Below are positions 8,471-19,495 of a stretch of 64,000 bases of DNA, in pieces. Both the position numbers and the translations under genes were made by a program. Below the pieces are notes generated by a model. That model saw nothing but the letters and a program-made list of their open reading frames with translations. It had not been told where the DNA came from and made no database searches. Origin of the DNA: a cyanobiont of Ornithocercus magnificus (GTDB lineage Bacteria > Cyanobacteriota > Cyanobacteriia > PCC-6307 > Cyanobiaceae). Location: positions 124,001 to 188,000 of the forward strand of contig BIMP01000001.1 in NCBI GenBank assembly GCA_007996965.1, given 5' to 3'. Position 1 is the first letter of the stretch, and each line of letters begins with the position of its first letter.

Positions 8471-10396
8471 ATGCTCATAGTTACTCTACCCGATGGTGTA
8501 CACAAAAAGTTCAATGGCCCTATTAGCATCAGTGATATTGCTGCAAGCATTGGACCTGGCTTGGCTCGAGCAGCCATTGCTGGGAAGGTTGACGGACAAC
8601 CGCTTGACCTTGCTATGCGGATTGATAGTGATGCTGAACTACGGATTATTACGGCCAATGATCCAGAAGGTTTAGAGATAGTTCGCCACTCTTTTGCTCA
8701 CCTTATAGGGCATGCAGTGAAACAGCTTTACCCCAAAGCGCAAATGGCTATTGGCCCAGTGATACAGGATGGCTTTTACTATGATATCGCTTACGATAAG
8801 CCTTTTACGCCTGAGGATCTTGCAGCAATTGAGAAGCGTATGCACGAACTCATTGCTTCCAATTATGACATCCGGATAGAAACTATAGATCGTGATGGAG
8901 CGAGGCGAGTATTTGCCAGCCGAGATGAACCTTACAAACTGCAGATTGTTGAAGAAATCTCTGACGATAAAATAATCAAGCTCTATCATCATCAGGAATA
9001 TACTGATATGTGTAGGGGTCCACATGTACCAAACACTCGCCACTTAAGACACTTCAAGCTAATGAAAGTGTCCGGCGCATATTGGCGCGGCGACCCTAGG
9101 AATGAGATGCTGCAACGCATTTATGGCACCGCCTGGGCGACAGCAGCAGATCTGAAAGCTCACCTTTCACGTCTCGAGGAGGCTGAGAAACGAGACCACC
9201 GTCGTCTGGCTCGTCAGCTTTCTCTCTTTCACATACAGGACAATGCTCCTGGAATGATCTTCTGGCATCCAAATGGGTGGACAATCTATCGACTATTGCA
9301 GAGTTTTATCCGGGAACAACTGGATAATCATGGATACACAGAAATTTGCACACCCCAGATTGTAGATCGCTCTCTTTGGGAACAGTCCGGACACTGGCAG
9401 AAATTCAAAAAAGATATGTTTACTACGTGCTCAGAAAGCAGAGACTATGCTGTCAAGCCGATGAATTGTCCCTGCCACGTACAAGTCTTTAACCAGGGGC
9501 TGCGAAGCTACCGCGATCTACCTATACGACTGGCAGAGTTTGGATCTTGCCACCGCAACGAGCCCTCTGGCACACTTCATGGCTTGATGCGCGTTCGTAA
9601 CTTTGTACAAGATGATGCCCATATCTTCTGTGCTGAGGAACAGATTCAGTCAGAAGTATCTAACTTTATCGATCTAGTCTTCAATGTATATAAGAGCTTC
9701 GGGTTCGATACAGTCTTGATCAAGCTTTCTACCCGCCCTGAGGAACATGTGGGCAGTGATGCGATTTGGCATAAGTCAGAAGAGTCTTTACAGAAAGCCC
9801 TTGAGAAAAAAGGGCTAGAGTGGGAACTTCTTCCTGGAGAGGGTGCTTTCTACGGTCCTAAGATTGAATTTTCTTTAAAGGATTGTCTTGGGAGAGTGTG
9901 GCAGTGTGGTACAGTTCAAGTTGACTTTTCCATGCCAGAACGTCTTGGTGCAAGCTATATTGCAAGGAACGGTCAGCGACATGTACCTGTAATGTTACAC
10001 CGAGCCATCTTGGGGAGCTTTGAAAGATTTATCGGTATCTTAATTGAGCACTACGCTGGAAACTTCCCGTTCTGGTTAGCGCCTGAACAGATCCGGCTGC
10101 TTCCAGTCACTGACAAAGTACGGCCCTTTGCTGAGATGGTGCTAATGCAGCTTAATAATGCTGGAATCCGTGCTTCTGTTGATCGGAGTGGTGAACGGCT
10201 CGCCAAACAGATTCGTGCTGGTGAGCAGATGCGGATTCCTGCATTCGCAGTTATTGGAAATAATGAGGTAGAGGAAGGAACTGTCAACTTGCGCAGCCGC
10301 CAACACGGCAACCTGGGCAGTATATTGGTTTCAGACTTGATCACAGTAGCTCGGCAAGCAGATAGCGAAAAGCGAGAGCTAGCCACTATGCAATAA
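8471..10396 (+). CDS. thrS: Threonyl-tRNA synthetase
   Basis: This class II synthetase charges tRNA-Thr and edits mischarged Ser. The 641 residues are the full bacterial form: TGS domain (about 1-60), editing domain with [13 protein letters not shown] near residue 77 and a later Cys of the editing site (DMCRGPH), then the catalytic core. Zinc ligands are visible: Cys333 in MNCPCH, a His in [12 protein letters not shown], and a His in MLHRAILGS. The C-terminal anticodon-binding domain is intact. The start ATG at 8471 gives the usual MxIVTLPDG beginning. It heads a tight plus-strand run thrS-glk-thrB-ndhD1 with gaps of 13-19 bases. Confidence 0.97.
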   Translation: MLIVTLPDGVHKKFNGPISISDIAASIGPGLARAAIAGKVDGQPLDLAMRIDSDAELRIITANDPEGLEIVRHSFAHLIGHAVKQLYPKAQMAIGPVIQDGFYYDIAYDKPFTPEDLAAIEKRMHELIASNYDIRIETIDRDGARRVFASRDEPYKLQIVEEISDDKIIKLYHHQEYTDMCRGPHVPNTRHLRHFKLMKVSGAYWRGDPRNEMLQRIYGTAWATAADLKAHLSRLEEAEKRDHRRLARQLSLFHIQDNAPGMIFWHPNGWTIYRLLQSFIREQLDNHGYTEICTPQIVDRSLWEQSGHWQKFKKDMFTTCSESRDYAVKPMNCPCHVQVFNQGLRSYRDLPIRLAEFGSCHRNEPSGTLHGLMRVRNFVQDDAHIFCAEEQIQSEVSNFIDLVFNVYKSFGFDTVLIKLSTRPEEHVGSDAIWHKSEESLQKALEKKGLEWELLPGEGAFYGPKIEFSLKDCLGRVWQCGTVQVDFSMPERLGASYIARNGQRHVPVMLHRAILGSFERFIGILIEHYAGNFPFWLAPEQIRLLPVTDKVRPFAEMVLMQLNNAGIRASVDRSGERLAKQIRAGEQMRIPAFAVIGNNEVEEGTVNLRSRQHGNLGSILVSDLITVARQADSEKRELATMQ

Positions 10397-10415
10397 CGAA
10401 GCTGTTACCATAGAT

Positions 10416-11447
10416 ATGACCTCTCTGTTGGCTGGTGATCTAGGTGGAACTAAAACCCTGCTCGCTATCTATTCTGACAAAGATGCCTCTCTAGACTGCT
10501 TACATTCTCAACGCTTTACTTCAAAGGAATGGCCTTCTTTAAGGGTAATGCTACGTTACTTCTTGACAAATCTTCCAGACAAAATAAGTTATCCCGATTA
10601 TGGCTGTATTGCAGTAGCTGGAAAAGTCCAAAATAATGAAGCTCTTATCACCAACTTGCCTTGGAAATTAAAGGGTGAAGATTTAGCTGCCGAGATAGGA
10701 ATTACACATATTGAGCTAGTCAATGACTTTGCTGTACTTGTTTATGGTCTTCGTCACTTTAGTGCAGACCAGCAAGTGGTTTTACAGGATGGTGAGCATT
10801 TGCTAGGTCCGTCAGCGATCCTTGGCGCAGGAACAGGTTTAGGCATGGCTCGAGGTATCCCTTTTGCCAACGAGCTTATTGCCCTGCCAAGTGAAGGAGG
10901 ACATTGCGAGTTTTCACCCCGCACCGAAGAGGAATGGCAGCTTGCTGTCTGGCTACGTGATGATCTCAACCTTGAACGACTCTCAATAGAAAGAGTAGTA
11001 AGTGGAACTGGTTTAGGACACATAGCCAGTTGGCTTCTGCAGAAGCCTGAAGCCAGTAGTCATCCTTTACAGCTAACGGCACTTAGCTGGCGTCAGAGTC
11101 ACAACATCGTTGATTTGCCAGCACATGTGAGCAAAGCTGCCGCTAAGGGAGATCAACTAATGGGACATGCCCTGCAACTGTGGCTTGGAGCTTACGGTGC
11201 TGCTGCCGGAGACCTCATCCTCCAAGAGCTCTGTAGCGGAGGGCTTTGGATTGGTGGCGGCACCGCGGCCAGGCAGCTCTCTGGTCTGCGTTCGCCAACC
11301 TTCCTAAACCCAATGCGTGCCAAGGGAAGGTTCGAGCCATTCGTCTCTTCCGTCCCGGTACATGCGTTAATCGATCCTGGTGTCGGCCTATTTAGCGCCG
11401 CTTGCCGGGCACGCATGCTTGTGGAACTGGGTGGGACACTGGCCTGA
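10416..11447 (+). CDS. glk: Glucokinase
   Basis: Glucokinase phosphorylates free glucose with ATP. The 343 residues fit the cyanobacterial Glk family. The N-terminal phosphate loop LLAGDLGGTKTLLA is intact, the sugar-binding region ELVNDFAVL follows, and the GAGTGLGMA and GGHCEFSP motifs are present. It lies 19 bases after thrS and 14 bases before thrB. It keeps every catalytic motif, in contrast to the degenerate ROK-family kinase at 18614-19492, so it is likely the working glucokinase. Confidence 0.94.
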   Translation: MTSLLAGDLGGTKTLLAIYSDKDASLDCLHSQRFTSKEWPSLRVMLRYFLTNLPDKISYPDYGCIAVAGKVQNNEALITNLPWKLKGEDLAAEIGITHIELVNDFAVLVYGLRHFSADQQVVLQDGEHLLGPSAILGAGTGLGMARGIPFANELIALPSEGGHCEFSPRTEEEWQLAVWLRDDLNLERLSIERVVSGTGLGHIASWLLQKPEASSHPLQLTALSWRQSHNIVDLPAHVSKAAAKGDQLMGHALQLWLGAYGAAAGDLILQELCSGGLWIGGGTAARQLSGLRSPTFLNPMRAKGRFEPFVSSVPVHALIDPGVGLFSAACRARMLVELGGTLA

Positions 11448-11461
11448 ACCGGACAGATGGG

Positions 11462-12409
11462 ATGGGCCTGCCGCACATCGGCCAGAGAGTCATCATCAAC
11501 GTTCCTGCTACCACTGCTAACCTTGGTCCAGGATTTGACTGTCTTGGTGCTGCTCTTGATCTAAACAATCGCTTCACCATGGGCCGCATTGAGGGTGATA
11601 GTGAATGCTTCGAGCTGATCATTGAGGGCAGCGAGGGCAGTCATCTCCGCGGTGGTCCGGAGAATCTCGTCTATCGTGCAGCTCAACGGGTTTGGCATGC
11701 AGCAAATGTTAAACCTGTAGCGCTGGAGGCTCGAGTACGTCTTGCAGTACCCCCGGCGCGAGGACTCGGCAGCAGCGCTACAGCAATTGTTGCTGGTTTA
11801 GTAGGAGCAAATGCTCTAGTTGGCGAACCTTTGAGCCGGGAGAAATTACTGGAGCTGGCAATCGACATTGAAGGTCACCCCGACAACGTTGTGCCTAGCT
11901 TGCTCGGAGGTCTTTGCATGACAGCCAAGGCTGCTTCCCAACGCTGGCGAGTGGTGCGCTGTGAGTGGAATAGTGAGGTGAAAGCTGTGGTGGCAATTCC
12001 ATCAATTCGCCTCAGCACTAATGTAGCTCGCAGGGCAATGCCGAAAGCTGTTCCAATTGGAGATACAGTGATTAATTTAGGCGCCCTCACTTTATTACTT
12101 CAGGGTCTTCGCACTGGCAACGGTGACCTAATTGCTGACGGAATGCACGATCGCCTGCACGAGCCTTATCGCTGGCGACTGATTAGGGGAGGTGCTGATG
12201 TACGTCAGGCTGCACTTGAGGCAGGAGCCTGGGGTTGTGCCATCAGCGGTGCTGGACCCAGCATCATTGCTCTCTGTACCAAAACAAACGGTGCTGCTGT
12301 CAGTCGAGCTATGGTGAGAGCCTGGGAGAGTGCAGGCGTAGCCAGTCGTGCCCCGCTACTTAACCTCCAGAAAGCAGGCAGTGACTGGAGTTTGACTAAT
12401 CCTGAGTAG
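11462..12409 (+). CDS. thrB: Homoserine kinase
   Basis: This GHMP-family kinase makes O-phosphohomoserine in the threonine pathway. I chose the ATG at 11462 because it gives [20 protein letters not shown], directly preceding the family start, and a 14-base gap after glk; the longer frame from 11402 overlaps glk with unrelated residues. GHMP motif 1 ([15 protein letters not shown]), motif 2 ([12 protein letters not shown], about residues 97-108) and motif 3 ([12 protein letters not shown]) are all intact, and the length of 315 residues is normal. Confidence 0.96.
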   Translation: MGLPHIGQRVIINVPATTANLGPGFDCLGAALDLNNRFTMGRIEGDSECFELIIEGSEGSHLRGGPENLVYRAAQRVWHAANVKPVALEARVRLAVPPARGLGSSATAIVAGLVGANALVGEPLSREKLLELAIDIEGHPDNVVPSLLGGLCMTAKAASQRWRVVRCEWNSEVKAVVAIPSIRLSTNVARRAMPKAVPIGDTVINLGALTLLLQGLRTGNGDLIADGMHDRLHEPYRWRLIRGGADVRQAALEAGAWGCAISGAGPSIIALCTKTNGAAVSRAMVRAWESAGVASRAPLLNLQKAGSDWSLTNPE

Positions 12410-12467
12410 TTCTACCCAATATTTGATGCAAATAGCTGCTAAGTTCGTCAAGATTCGTTGCAAAGCT

Positions 12468-14039
12468 ATGGGCGATACACTGCCTTTGGCATCGATGAGT
12501 CAAGCGGACTTCCCCTGGCTCTCCCTGATCATACTGCTACCGACTGCGGGGGCATTGCTGATGCCACTTTTGCCCTGGAATGAGACACGCCCGTCCAGAG
12601 GCCCACGCATCCTCGCCTTAGCCGTACTGGCAGTTGACTTCCTACTGATGCTGGTTGCTTTTGGCCGCCATTTTGACAATGGACAGGCAGCTCTCCAGTT
12701 AGTGGAGCGTCAACCATGGCTGCCATCACTAGGTCTTGAGTGGTCTGTTGGAGTAGATGGTCTCTCGGCGCCGTTGGCCATACTTAGTGGTATCATAACG
12801 TTACTTTCCGTAGCTGCGAGTTGGTCTGTAGAACGTAAAGAGCGTTTGTACTTCGCTCTACTGTTAGTTCAGGCTTCAGCTCAAGCTCTAGTTTTCCTCT
12901 CGCAGGATTTCCTTCTCTTCTTTTTAGCTTGGGAACTTGAGTTGGTACCTGTTTATCTCCTTATCGCCATCTGGGGAGGTAGTAACCGCCAGTACGCTGC
13001 TACAAAATTTATTCTTTATACCGCACTCGCTTCACTGCTGATTCTAATAAGTGGCCTAGCATTAGCGCTATCTGGCGATAACTTTACCCTCAATCTCTCC
13101 GAGATAACTAGCCGATCGGTCAATGGCACCTTCGGGATTCTCTGTTACCTGGGCTTCCTAATCGGTTTTGGTGTCAAGCTACCAATGTTTCCCTTACATA
13201 CATGGTTACCTGATGCTCATGGGGAGGCAAATGCTCCGGTTTCCATGCTTCTAGCTGGTGTTCTTCTAAAAATGGGTGGCTACGCCCTGTTAAGGTTTAA
13301 CGTACAGATGTTACCTGAAGCTCATCTACAGCTAGCTCCAGCACTGATCATCTTAGGAATTGTCAATATCATCTACGGAGCCCTTAATGCTTTCGCTCAA
13401 GATAATGTAAAACGGCGGATTGCTTGTAGTTCCGTTAGTCATATGGGTTTCGTACTACTAGGAATCGGTGCAGTTGATGCCCTAAGCTTCAGCGGGGCGA
13501 TGCTGCAGATGATTAGCCATGGCCTAATTGCAGCTGCGATGTTTTTTGTCACAGGCTGCTTCTATGAACGTACGAAGACTCTCTCGATCCCTAACATGGG
13601 TGGCTTAGCTAAAGCACTACCAATCACTTTCGCATTCTTCTTAGCTAGTTCTCTTGCCTCCCTTGCCTTGCCAGGTATGAGTGGGTTTATCAGCGAGATT
13701 ACTATCTTCTTGGGTATCACTAGCCAAGAGGGCTTTACACTAGTTTTCCGCACGATAACTATTCTCCTAGCTGCTATAGGCCTTGTGCTGACACCGATCT
13801 ATCTTCTATCAATGTGCCGTCGTGTCTTTTTTGGTCCGCGAATCCCTGCACTAGCAACAATTCAGGACCTTTCGCCTAGGGAGCTGACAATCAGCTTAAC
13901 CCTGCTAGTACCAACACTTGCCATCGGGATCTGGCCACGTGTGGCTATGGACTTGTATGAGGCTTCAACTAACCTGCTAGCTAATGCGTTTGTTAGCGAG
14001 TCATTATTAGCTACATCACACCTGCTTGATATGGCTTAA
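12468..14039 (+). CDS. ndhD1: NDH-1 subunit NdhD1
   Basis: This is a proton-pumping antiporter-like subunit (chain 4) of the thylakoid NDH-1 complex, used in respiration and cyclic electron flow. About fourteen hydrophobic helices are present. Key motifs include the Glu-bearing [19 protein letters not shown], Lys-bearing helices and [24 protein letters not shown]. The sequence looks like the D1/D2 type rather than the CO2-uptake D4 type at 58909. The frame reaches 12423; ATGs at 12468 and 12495 are also possible and none has a clear Shine-Dalgarno, so the start is a choice. It lies close behind thrB. Confidence 0.9.
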   Translation: MGDTLPLASMSQADFPWLSLIILLPTAGALLMPLLPWNETRPSRGPRILALAVLAVDFLLMLVAFGRHFDNGQAALQLVERQPWLPSLGLEWSVGVDGLSAPLAILSGIITLLSVAASWSVERKERLYFALLLVQASAQALVFLSQDFLLFFLAWELELVPVYLLIAIWGGSNRQYAATKFILYTALASLLILISGLALALSGDNFTLNLSEITSRSVNGTFGILCYLGFLIGFGVKLPMFPLHTWLPDAHGEANAPVSMLLAGVLLKMGGYALLRFNVQMLPEAHLQLAPALIILGIVNIIYGALNAFAQDNVKRRIACSSVSHMGFVLLGIGAVDALSFSGAMLQMISHGLIAAAMFFVTGCFYERTKTLSIPNMGGLAKALPITFAFFLASSLASLALPGMSGFISEITIFLGITSQEGFTLVFRTITILLAAIGLVLTPIYLLSMCRRVFFGPRIPALATIQDLSPRELTISLTLLVPTLAIGIWPRVAMDLYEASTNLLANAFVSESLLATSHLLDMA

Positions 14040-14046
14040 TTAGCTA

Positions 14047-16182
14047 ATGACAATCCTCTGCAATGATACTACCATCAGCCCATTGCTGAAAGGCCGGGGA
14101 ATACCCAATTACTCAGCGATCACAGCACAGAGTGTTCAAGAGGACATCCCTAAACTGCTGCGAGAGTTAAATGATAATTTTGATAGGTTCGAGGCTAACC
14201 TCAAAAATTACTTCACTGTTGGCAAACGGCTAAGCTGGGAACTAGTCATAGATCCACTGCATTTGCTTGAAGAGCGACTCCGCTGGAGTTGGGGTACTGT
14301 GAGTCATCTGAATGCTGTGTGTAACACTCCGGAGCTACGTGCAGCTTACGCTAAGCAGCAGTCTGAGGTTGTCCGTTTCAGGAATCATATTGGGCAGAGC
14401 AAATTGCTGTACCTTGCTCTCCAGAGTCTAAGAGATCAACCAGCCAAGACTCTTGACAAGACACAGAAGCGCATTCTCGCTAAACAGCTTCTCTCTATGC
14501 GTCACCGTGGTGTTGCCCTTGACAGCAACAGCCTTGAAACTTTCAACATAGTCAGTGAACAGCTGGCTACACTTGCAACCCAGTTCAGTAATAATATCCT
14601 CGATGCAACACAGGAGTGGTCATTACTGCTGCATGAACGTGAGCTCCTTTCAGGTATTCCTTTAAGAATACTAGCGCAGCTAGCAATAGCTGCTGAGGCT
14701 GCTGGCAATAGGCGTAAAGATGGCAGTCCACCCACTACAGAGCAGGGCCCCTGGCTTCTCGGTCTTGACACGCCTAGCTATCTGCCTGTGATTACTTATG
14801 CCACTAACCGGAATCTGCGTGAGAAGCTCTATCGTGCCTACGTAAGTCGTGCAAGTCAGGGAAAATTCAATAATAGACCTCTGACTGAGGAGATTCTCAG
14901 GTTACGCATCCACCAAGCTGCTTTGCTAGGTTACAAGGATTGGGCAGAATTTAGCCTCACTAGCAAGATGGCCGGCAAGACTGACGCCGTAGAGTTACTG
15001 CTCGAAGAGCTACGCTTAGCCTCACTGCCAGTAGCAGAAGCTGAGTTACAACAGCTGTGCAACTTTGCTGCAGAATGTGGTGCACCTGAGAGTCACAATA
15101 TTCAACCTTGGGATGTGATGTATTGGGCCGAGCGGTTGCGGCGCGAACATCTGAACTTTGACCAGGAGTCGCTACGACCTTGGTTTTCTCTACCACAAGT
15201 GCTTAGTGGTTTATTCAAATTATGCAAGCGTTTATTTAACATCTACATTGAACCAGCTGATGGCAGTGCTCCAGTTTGGCATGAAGATGTGCGATTCTTC
15301 CGTGTGCTAGATCCTGATGGATTACCCCTAGCCTACTTCTACCTTGATCCCTATAGTCGCCCAGCTAGCAAGCGCGGTGGTGCCTGGATGAGCGAATGCC
15401 TAGTACCCAGCCATGGTGCTGAAGGCCATGCGGTGTTGCCTATCGCCTATCTGGTCTGTAATCAGACGCCACCTATAGGGAATATGCCCAGCTTAATGAG
15501 TTTCGAAGAGGTTGAGACTCTTTTTCATGAGTTTGGTCACGGCTTGCACCACATGCTTACTGATGTCAACTACCCCCATGCTGCTGGCATCAATTGTGTT
15601 GAGTGGGATGCAGTTGAACTACCCAGCCAGTTTATGGAGAATTGGTGCTATGAGCGAAAGACCTTGTTCAGCATGGCTCATCATTGGCAAACCGGGGAGC
15701 CGCTATCAGAACAAGACTATGAGCTTTTGTTGCAAAACCGGACATTTATGGCTGGATCTGCCACCTTGCGACAGATACATTTAGCACTCACTGACTTACG
15801 TCTACATAGCAGTTGGAAACCAGAAGATAACCACTCGCCCGAGGATCTGCGCCGCAAGATTGCTGCTGTGACTACTGTACTTGCACCAATTGATGAGGAT
15901 CAGCTTCTATGTCAATTTGCGCATATCTTTGCATCTAGTAGTTATGCTGCGGGCTACTATTCATACAAATGGGCTGAGGTACTTAGTGCAGATATCTTTG
16001 CTGCGTTTAAGGAAGCTGGTCTTGACGATGAAAAGCAGATAAGACGAGTTGGCTCCAACTTCCTGGCTAATATTCTTAGTAAGGGTGGCAGTCGAGCACC
16101 ACTAGAGCTATTTGAGGCTTTTCGTGGCCGATTACCGACAAGTGAGGCTCTGATCCATCAGTCTGGCTTAGCTTGCACTTAG
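14047..16182 (+). CDS. prlC: M3-family oligopeptidase (oligopeptidase A type)
   Basis: This zinc metallopeptidase degrades oligopeptides in the cytosol. The 711 residues match the M3 thimet/oligopeptidase A length. The zinc site HEFGH is at residues 494-498 (ETLFHEFGHGLHHML), with the downstream Glu ligand in GINCVEWDAVELPSQFMENW. The C-terminal SSSYAAGYYSYKWAEVLSAD segment is typical. It starts 7 bases after ndhD1, so cotranscription is possible though the functions are unrelated. The symbol is by family resemblance. Confidence 0.93.
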   Translation: MTILCNDTTISPLLKGRGIPNYSAITAQSVQEDIPKLLRELNDNFDRFEANLKNYFTVGKRLSWELVIDPLHLLEERLRWSWGTVSHLNAVCNTPELRAAYAKQQSEVVRFRNHIGQSKLLYLALQSLRDQPAKTLDKTQKRILAKQLLSMRHRGVALDSNSLETFNIVSEQLATLATQFSNNILDATQEWSLLLHERELLSGIPLRILAQLAIAAEAAGNRRKDGSPPTTEQGPWLLGLDTPSYLPVITYATNRNLREKLYRAYVSRASQGKFNNRPLTEEILRLRIHQAALLGYKDWAEFSLTSKMAGKTDAVELLLEELRLASLPVAEAELQQLCNFAAECGAPESHNIQPWDVMYWAERLRREHLNFDQESLRPWFSLPQVLSGLFKLCKRLFNIYIEPADGSAPVWHEDVRFFRVLDPDGLPLAYFYLDPYSRPASKRGGAWMSECLVPSHGAEGHAVLPIAYLVCNQTPPIGNMPSLMSFEEVETLFHEFGHGLHHMLTDVNYPHAAGINCVEWDAVELPSQFMENWCYERKTLFSMAHHWQTGEPLSEQDYELLLQNRTFMAGSATLRQIHLALTDLRLHSSWKPEDNHSPEDLRRKIAAVTTVLAPIDEDQLLCQFAHIFASSSYAAGYYSYKWAEVLSADIFAAFKEAGLDDEKQIRRVGSNFLANILSKGGSRAPLELFEAFRGRLPTSEALIHQSGLACT

Positions 16183-16206
16183 TAACCAGTATAGCCACAT
16201 TGTAAG

Positions 16207-16821
16207 TTAAGCCTGTCTTAGTAACCTGCCTAGTAACTTAAGTGCTACAGGATGACGTAAGAGCTGTTGGTGTGTCAGCACAGGTATTGCATATTGTTCT
16301 CCGCAGGGCAGCGTGGCATTCCAACCTGGGAACACAATCAAGTCCCAGTAGCAGAAAAAACTAACACACTTCAATGTACCAAGTATACTTGTATCAGCAT
16401 TAAGACTGCGAAGTAGGGAACTACCTATCTTCATGTCAGCAATCCCAGCAAACATCCAAGAGGGAACCCACTGGGCAGTAAGTGTTCCCCTTTGTGGGCT
16501 GCCAACGCTAAAAAAACGGCGTGTGCGAACTGCACCGTCAAGATTCTGTAGCCAGATTCTGCCAATTACTCCGCCCATTGAGAATCCGAGAAGGTCGATA
16601 ATCTGGTAATTGCCAAAGTGCTTGCAGATCAGAGAGTCAAGATGTTCAGCTAGGTAAGTTAGTGGTACTGCACCTAGGCGGTGTGGCAGATACGGTGCTA
16701 GCAGTTGAATCTCATACTCACCAAGCTCATGTCTGAGAGGGTTGAACAGCCTAGGACTATCCCAAAGCCCATGGACTAGGACTAGAGGAGGACTAGAGTT
16801 TTGCTTAAGGTAATCTACCAT
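16207..16821 (-). CDS. Alpha/beta hydrolase, lipase-like
   Basis: This 204-residue alpha/beta-hydrolase-fold protein has the oxyanion-hole motif HGLWD at 17-21 and the nucleophile elbow GFSMGG with Ser81. A late His in VLTHQQLLRHP may complete the triad. It resembles the triacylglycerol-lipase-like esterases of cyanobacteria; the substrate is unknown. It is the last gene of a minus-strand group with folB and proA (21-base gap to folB). Confidence 0.82.
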   Translation of the reverse strand: MVDYLKQNSSPPLVLVHGLWDSPRLFNPLRHELGEYEIQLLAPYLPHRLGAVPLTYLAEHLDSLICKHFGNYQIIDLLGFSMGGVIGRIWLQNLDGAVRTRRFFSVGSPQRGTLTAQWVPSWMFAGIADMKIGSSLLRSLNADTSILGTLKCVSFFCYWDLIVFPGWNATLPCGEQYAIPVLTHQQLLRHPVALKLLGRLLRQA

Positions 16822-16842
16822 AGTTGTGGATCTAGTCTAAGG

Positions 16843-17241
16843 TCAGCAATTACCAGGCCAGCTACGACGACGTTCTACAGCTACTACACCATCAAATCCT
16901 GGCACCGGTGCTGCACACTTGCACAGCAAGACGCGCATCGGGACTGGTCCATATAAAGATTCCAGTCGATCTAGTACTTGCTCGCTGAAGTGCTCAAGAG
17001 TAAAACAATGAAGCTCGGATGCTAACTGTTGCAGTTGCTGGATAGCTAGGCTGTAGTCAGCTGTTGCACATAGATTATCATTTTGAGCTGCTGCATTAAG
17101 ATTGAGACAAATGCTAAAATCAAGACTAAGCCATTGACCAGCAACCCTCTCGATCTCTAAAACACCTGCATGAGCCCAAAGACGCAGACCAGAGACATGT
17201 ACAGCATCGCAACCAGGTGCAAGGTGAAAGGGAATAGACAT
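16843..17241 (-). CDS. folB: Dihydroneopterin aldolase
   Basis: FolB splits 7,8-dihydroneopterin into 6-hydroxymethyl-dihydropterin in folate synthesis. The family start is visible as VHVSGLRLWAHAGVLEIER, followed by the Asp-Tyr-Ser loop (TADYSLAIQQL), the catalytic-region Lys in VLLCKCAAPVPGF and the VAVERRR end. I chose the ATG at 17241, which overlaps the proA stop as TGATG; a GTG one codon earlier is possible. The overlap implies coupling to proA. Length is normal at about 130 residues. Confidence 0.92.
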   Translation of the reverse strand: MSIPFHLAPGCDAVHVSGLRLWAHAGVLEIERVAGQWLSLDFSICLNLNAAAQNDNLCATADYSLAIQQLQQLASELHCFTLEHFSEQVLDRLESLYGPVPMRVLLCKCAAPVPGFDGVVAVERRRSWPGNC

Positions 17242-18587
17242 CACAAAGGTAAATCACAGTGATGGAACTGGCGGCGGCCTTCAGCATAGTCAGCTACAGT
17301 GTGGCCGTCACCATGCAACAGGTAACGGTAAGTGATTAGCCCTTCTAGGCCAACAGGCCCTCGAGGAGGAAGTGTCTGGGTACTGATACCAACCTCTGCG
17401 CCAAATCCATAACGGAACCCATCAGCAAAGCGCGTCGAGCAATTGACAAAGACACCAGCACTATCAACTGCACGTAAGAATTTGCGTGCTGCTGCCTTAT
17501 CATTAGTAACAATTGCCTCAGTATGCCGGGACCCATATCGTCGAATGTGATCGATAGCAGAATCAATATCGGACACGGTGCATATTGCTAATGTAAGGTC
17601 AAGATATTCACGATGCCAGTCGTCTTCAGTTGCCACCTCAGTGACACCAAGGTAGCAGCTATCCTCATCACCCAGTAGTCGTACACCAGCCTTATGGAAT
17701 AGTGGTAGTGCTTGCTTTAGGAAAGATGCAGCAATATCCCGATGGATTAGGAGAGTCTCAATAGCATTGCAGGCTGCTGGGTATTGTGTCTTAGCATCAA
17801 GAGCAATTCGAAGAGCATGATTTATGTCTGCAGCAGCATCAACATAGAGATGACATACTCCATCAGCATGACCTAGCACCGGGATACGGGTATTGTCTTG
17901 TATAAAACGGACTAGATCATTACTACCACGCGGGATAATTATATCTACTAACCCATCAAGCCTTAGCAGAGCTAGGCTTTCGGAGCGCGTAGTCAGCAAG
18001 GCAAGAGCGTTGATATCAAAGCCAGCCTGATTAAGCCCTTGCTGTAAAGCAGCTATAATGGCTATATTGGTTGACTTAGCTTCATTGCCACCCTTGAGAA
18101 TAGCTGCATTGCCAGAACGAATTGCTAGGGCAGATATTTGAATTGCAGCATCAGGTCGGGCTTCGAAAATCACTCCAAGAACTCCAAGTGGGACAGTTAC
18201 ACGCTCTAGAACAAGACCATGATCAAGTTTGCGGTGTAGCTGGCGACAGCCAAGTAGATCGGGGAGAGTAGCAAGCTGTCTCACTCCGGTAATAGCACTT
18301 ACCAACTTTTTCTCGTCTAGCTGTAACCGGTCAATTAGTGCTGGCGCTAGACCGTTAACCTGAGCTTGCTTAAGGTCTTTTTGGTTAGCAGCTGTGATTT
18401 CATCCGCGCAGGCCTCCAAAGAACTTGCCATAGAAACCAGAGCCTGGCGACGCCTCTCTTCGTCGCACTGACCTAGGCTTACTGCTGCTTGCCGTACGGT
18501 AGCGGCACGAGCGAGAAGCTCGGGAGATGGATCAGGTACTGCATTGGTCGGTAGGGTCACAACAGTAGATAAGGCAGATAACCCCAA
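17241..18587 (-). CDS. proA: Gamma-glutamyl phosphate reductase
   Basis: ProA reduces gamma-glutamyl phosphate to the semialdehyde in proline synthesis. The 448 residues cover the aldehyde-dehydrogenase fold. The catalytic Cys is Cys273 in [12 protein letters not shown], and the NADPH-binding and substrate segments [27 protein letters not shown] and the C-terminal [10 protein letters not shown] are present. The start [10 protein letters not shown] is the first ATG. It overlaps folB at its 3' end. Nothing is degenerate. Confidence 0.96.
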   Translation of the reverse strand: MGLSALSTVVTLPTNAVPDPSPELLARAATVRQAAVSLGQCDEERRRQALVSMASSLEACADEITAANQKDLKQAQVNGLAPALIDRLQLDEKKLVSAITGVRQLATLPDLLGCRQLHRKLDHGLVLERVTVPLGVLGVIFEARPDAAIQISALAIRSGNAAILKGGNEAKSTNIAIIAALQQGLNQAGFDINALALLTTRSESLALLRLDGLVDIIIPRGSNDLVRFIQDNTRIPVLGHADGVCHLYVDAAADINHALRIALDAKTQYPAACNAIETLLIHRDIAASFLKQALPLFHKAGVRLLGDEDSCYLGVTEVATEDDWHREYLDLTLAICTVSDIDSAIDHIRRYGSRHTEAIVTNDKAAARKFLRAVDSAGVFVNCSTRFADGFRYGFGAEVGISTQTLPPRGPVGLEGLITYRYLLHGDGHTVADYAEGRRQFHHCDLPL

Positions 18588-18613
18588 ACATCATCCTGGT
18601 TCCACTACATGGT

Positions 18614-19492
18614 TTACATTCCCGCTAGGCGCTTTAGAGCTAGATGTGCAGCACCTAGTCGGCTTGCATCATTGCCCAATGTACAGGAGCGGATCAATAA
18701 ACCTTCATAACTCACAAGCTGTTGTACACACTGTGTTAATTCTTGGTAGATCCTTGGTAGAAGAAAATGATAGGTATTACCGACAAGAAGACCACTAAGC
18801 AGAACAAGCTGGGGGGTAAATGTGTAGACAAGACTACTAATACCAAGCCCCAATGTTGTAATATAGCTGGTCCAAGCGGTAAGTGCTCTCTGGTTGCCTG
18901 CATCAGCTTCTTGAGCTAATTTTGCTAGATCGCTACTGCAGTGGTATCTAATGATTCTGGTACCCATAGGCTGTTCACGTATACTGTTATCATAATGTGA
19001 TTGCGAGCCAATCAGGCTAGGTTCAGCAAAGTTTCCATTGTAACCAATGAGAGACTTCCTTTTAAGCATCGCACTCCCGCACACCCTAGAACCAAATGTT
19101 AATAAAACCACGTTGATAAAGCCCACAGCTGATCCCTTCCAAGCTTCCCCCGCAAGAGTGCAGCTAGTGTTGTTTTCCAGAGTTACCTGGCGACCGAGGC
19201 GTGCCTCGAGCCATTCGGCAAGTGGCACATTTTCCCAGCCAGGGAAGTTAGTGCAGGCACAAACAACGCGAGCAGTTACATCTGTCAGCCCAGGGAGGCT
19301 TATGCCGATTAGACTGGCACGGTGATCAGGATCGAGACCAGTAACAGCTTCGCACAGTGCTATAGTTAGGGTACCTGGAGTTGTGAGTTTTGGTGTTGGT
19401 ATGACCTTGCCTGATAGCAGACTACCGTCTTTATCAAATAATCCCAGCTTCATAGACGTGATACTAATGTCAACCCCAATCACATGCAGCAT
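18614..19492 (-). CDS. ROK-family sugar kinase, catalytically degenerate
   Basis: The overall frame, spacing and many residues (SLIGISLPGL, FPGWENVPLAEWLEARLGRQ) show descent from the cyanobacterial ROK glucokinase family. Key motifs are lost: the phosphate loop DxGGT reads D8-I-S-I-T12; the catalytic NDA-type site reads ENNTS at 106-110 with no Asp; the second glycine-rich loop reads LTFGSRVCGSAM at 131-142 instead of LTxGTGVGGG; and the His of GHNG is Tyr151. The zinc-cluster Cys residues are not evident either. The frame is still intact at 292 residues, so it may be an early pseudogene or a non-enzymatic remnant. Glk at 10416 keeps its motifs. The gene starts 3 bases after the TamB gene ends. 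Confidence 0.8.
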   Translation of the reverse strand: MLHVIGVDISITSMKLGLFDKDGSLLSGKVIPTPKLTTPGTLTIALCEAVTGLDPDHRASLIGISLPGLTDVTARVVCACTNFPGWENVPLAEWLEARLGRQVTLENNTSCTLAGEAWKGSAVGFINVVLLTFGSRVCGSAMLKRKSLIGYNGNFAEPSLIGSQSHYDNSIREQPMGTRIIRYHCSSDLAKLAQEADAGNQRALTAWTSYITTLGLGISSLVYTFTPQLVLLSGLLVGNTYHFLLPRIYQELTQCVQQLVSYEGLLIRSCTLGNDASRLGAAHLALKRLAGM

Positions 19493-19495
19493 ATG

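Noticed and set aside
8672-9043. 123-codon minus-strand frame inside thrS
   Set aside because: Entirely antisense to a full-length essential gene and without motifs of its own.
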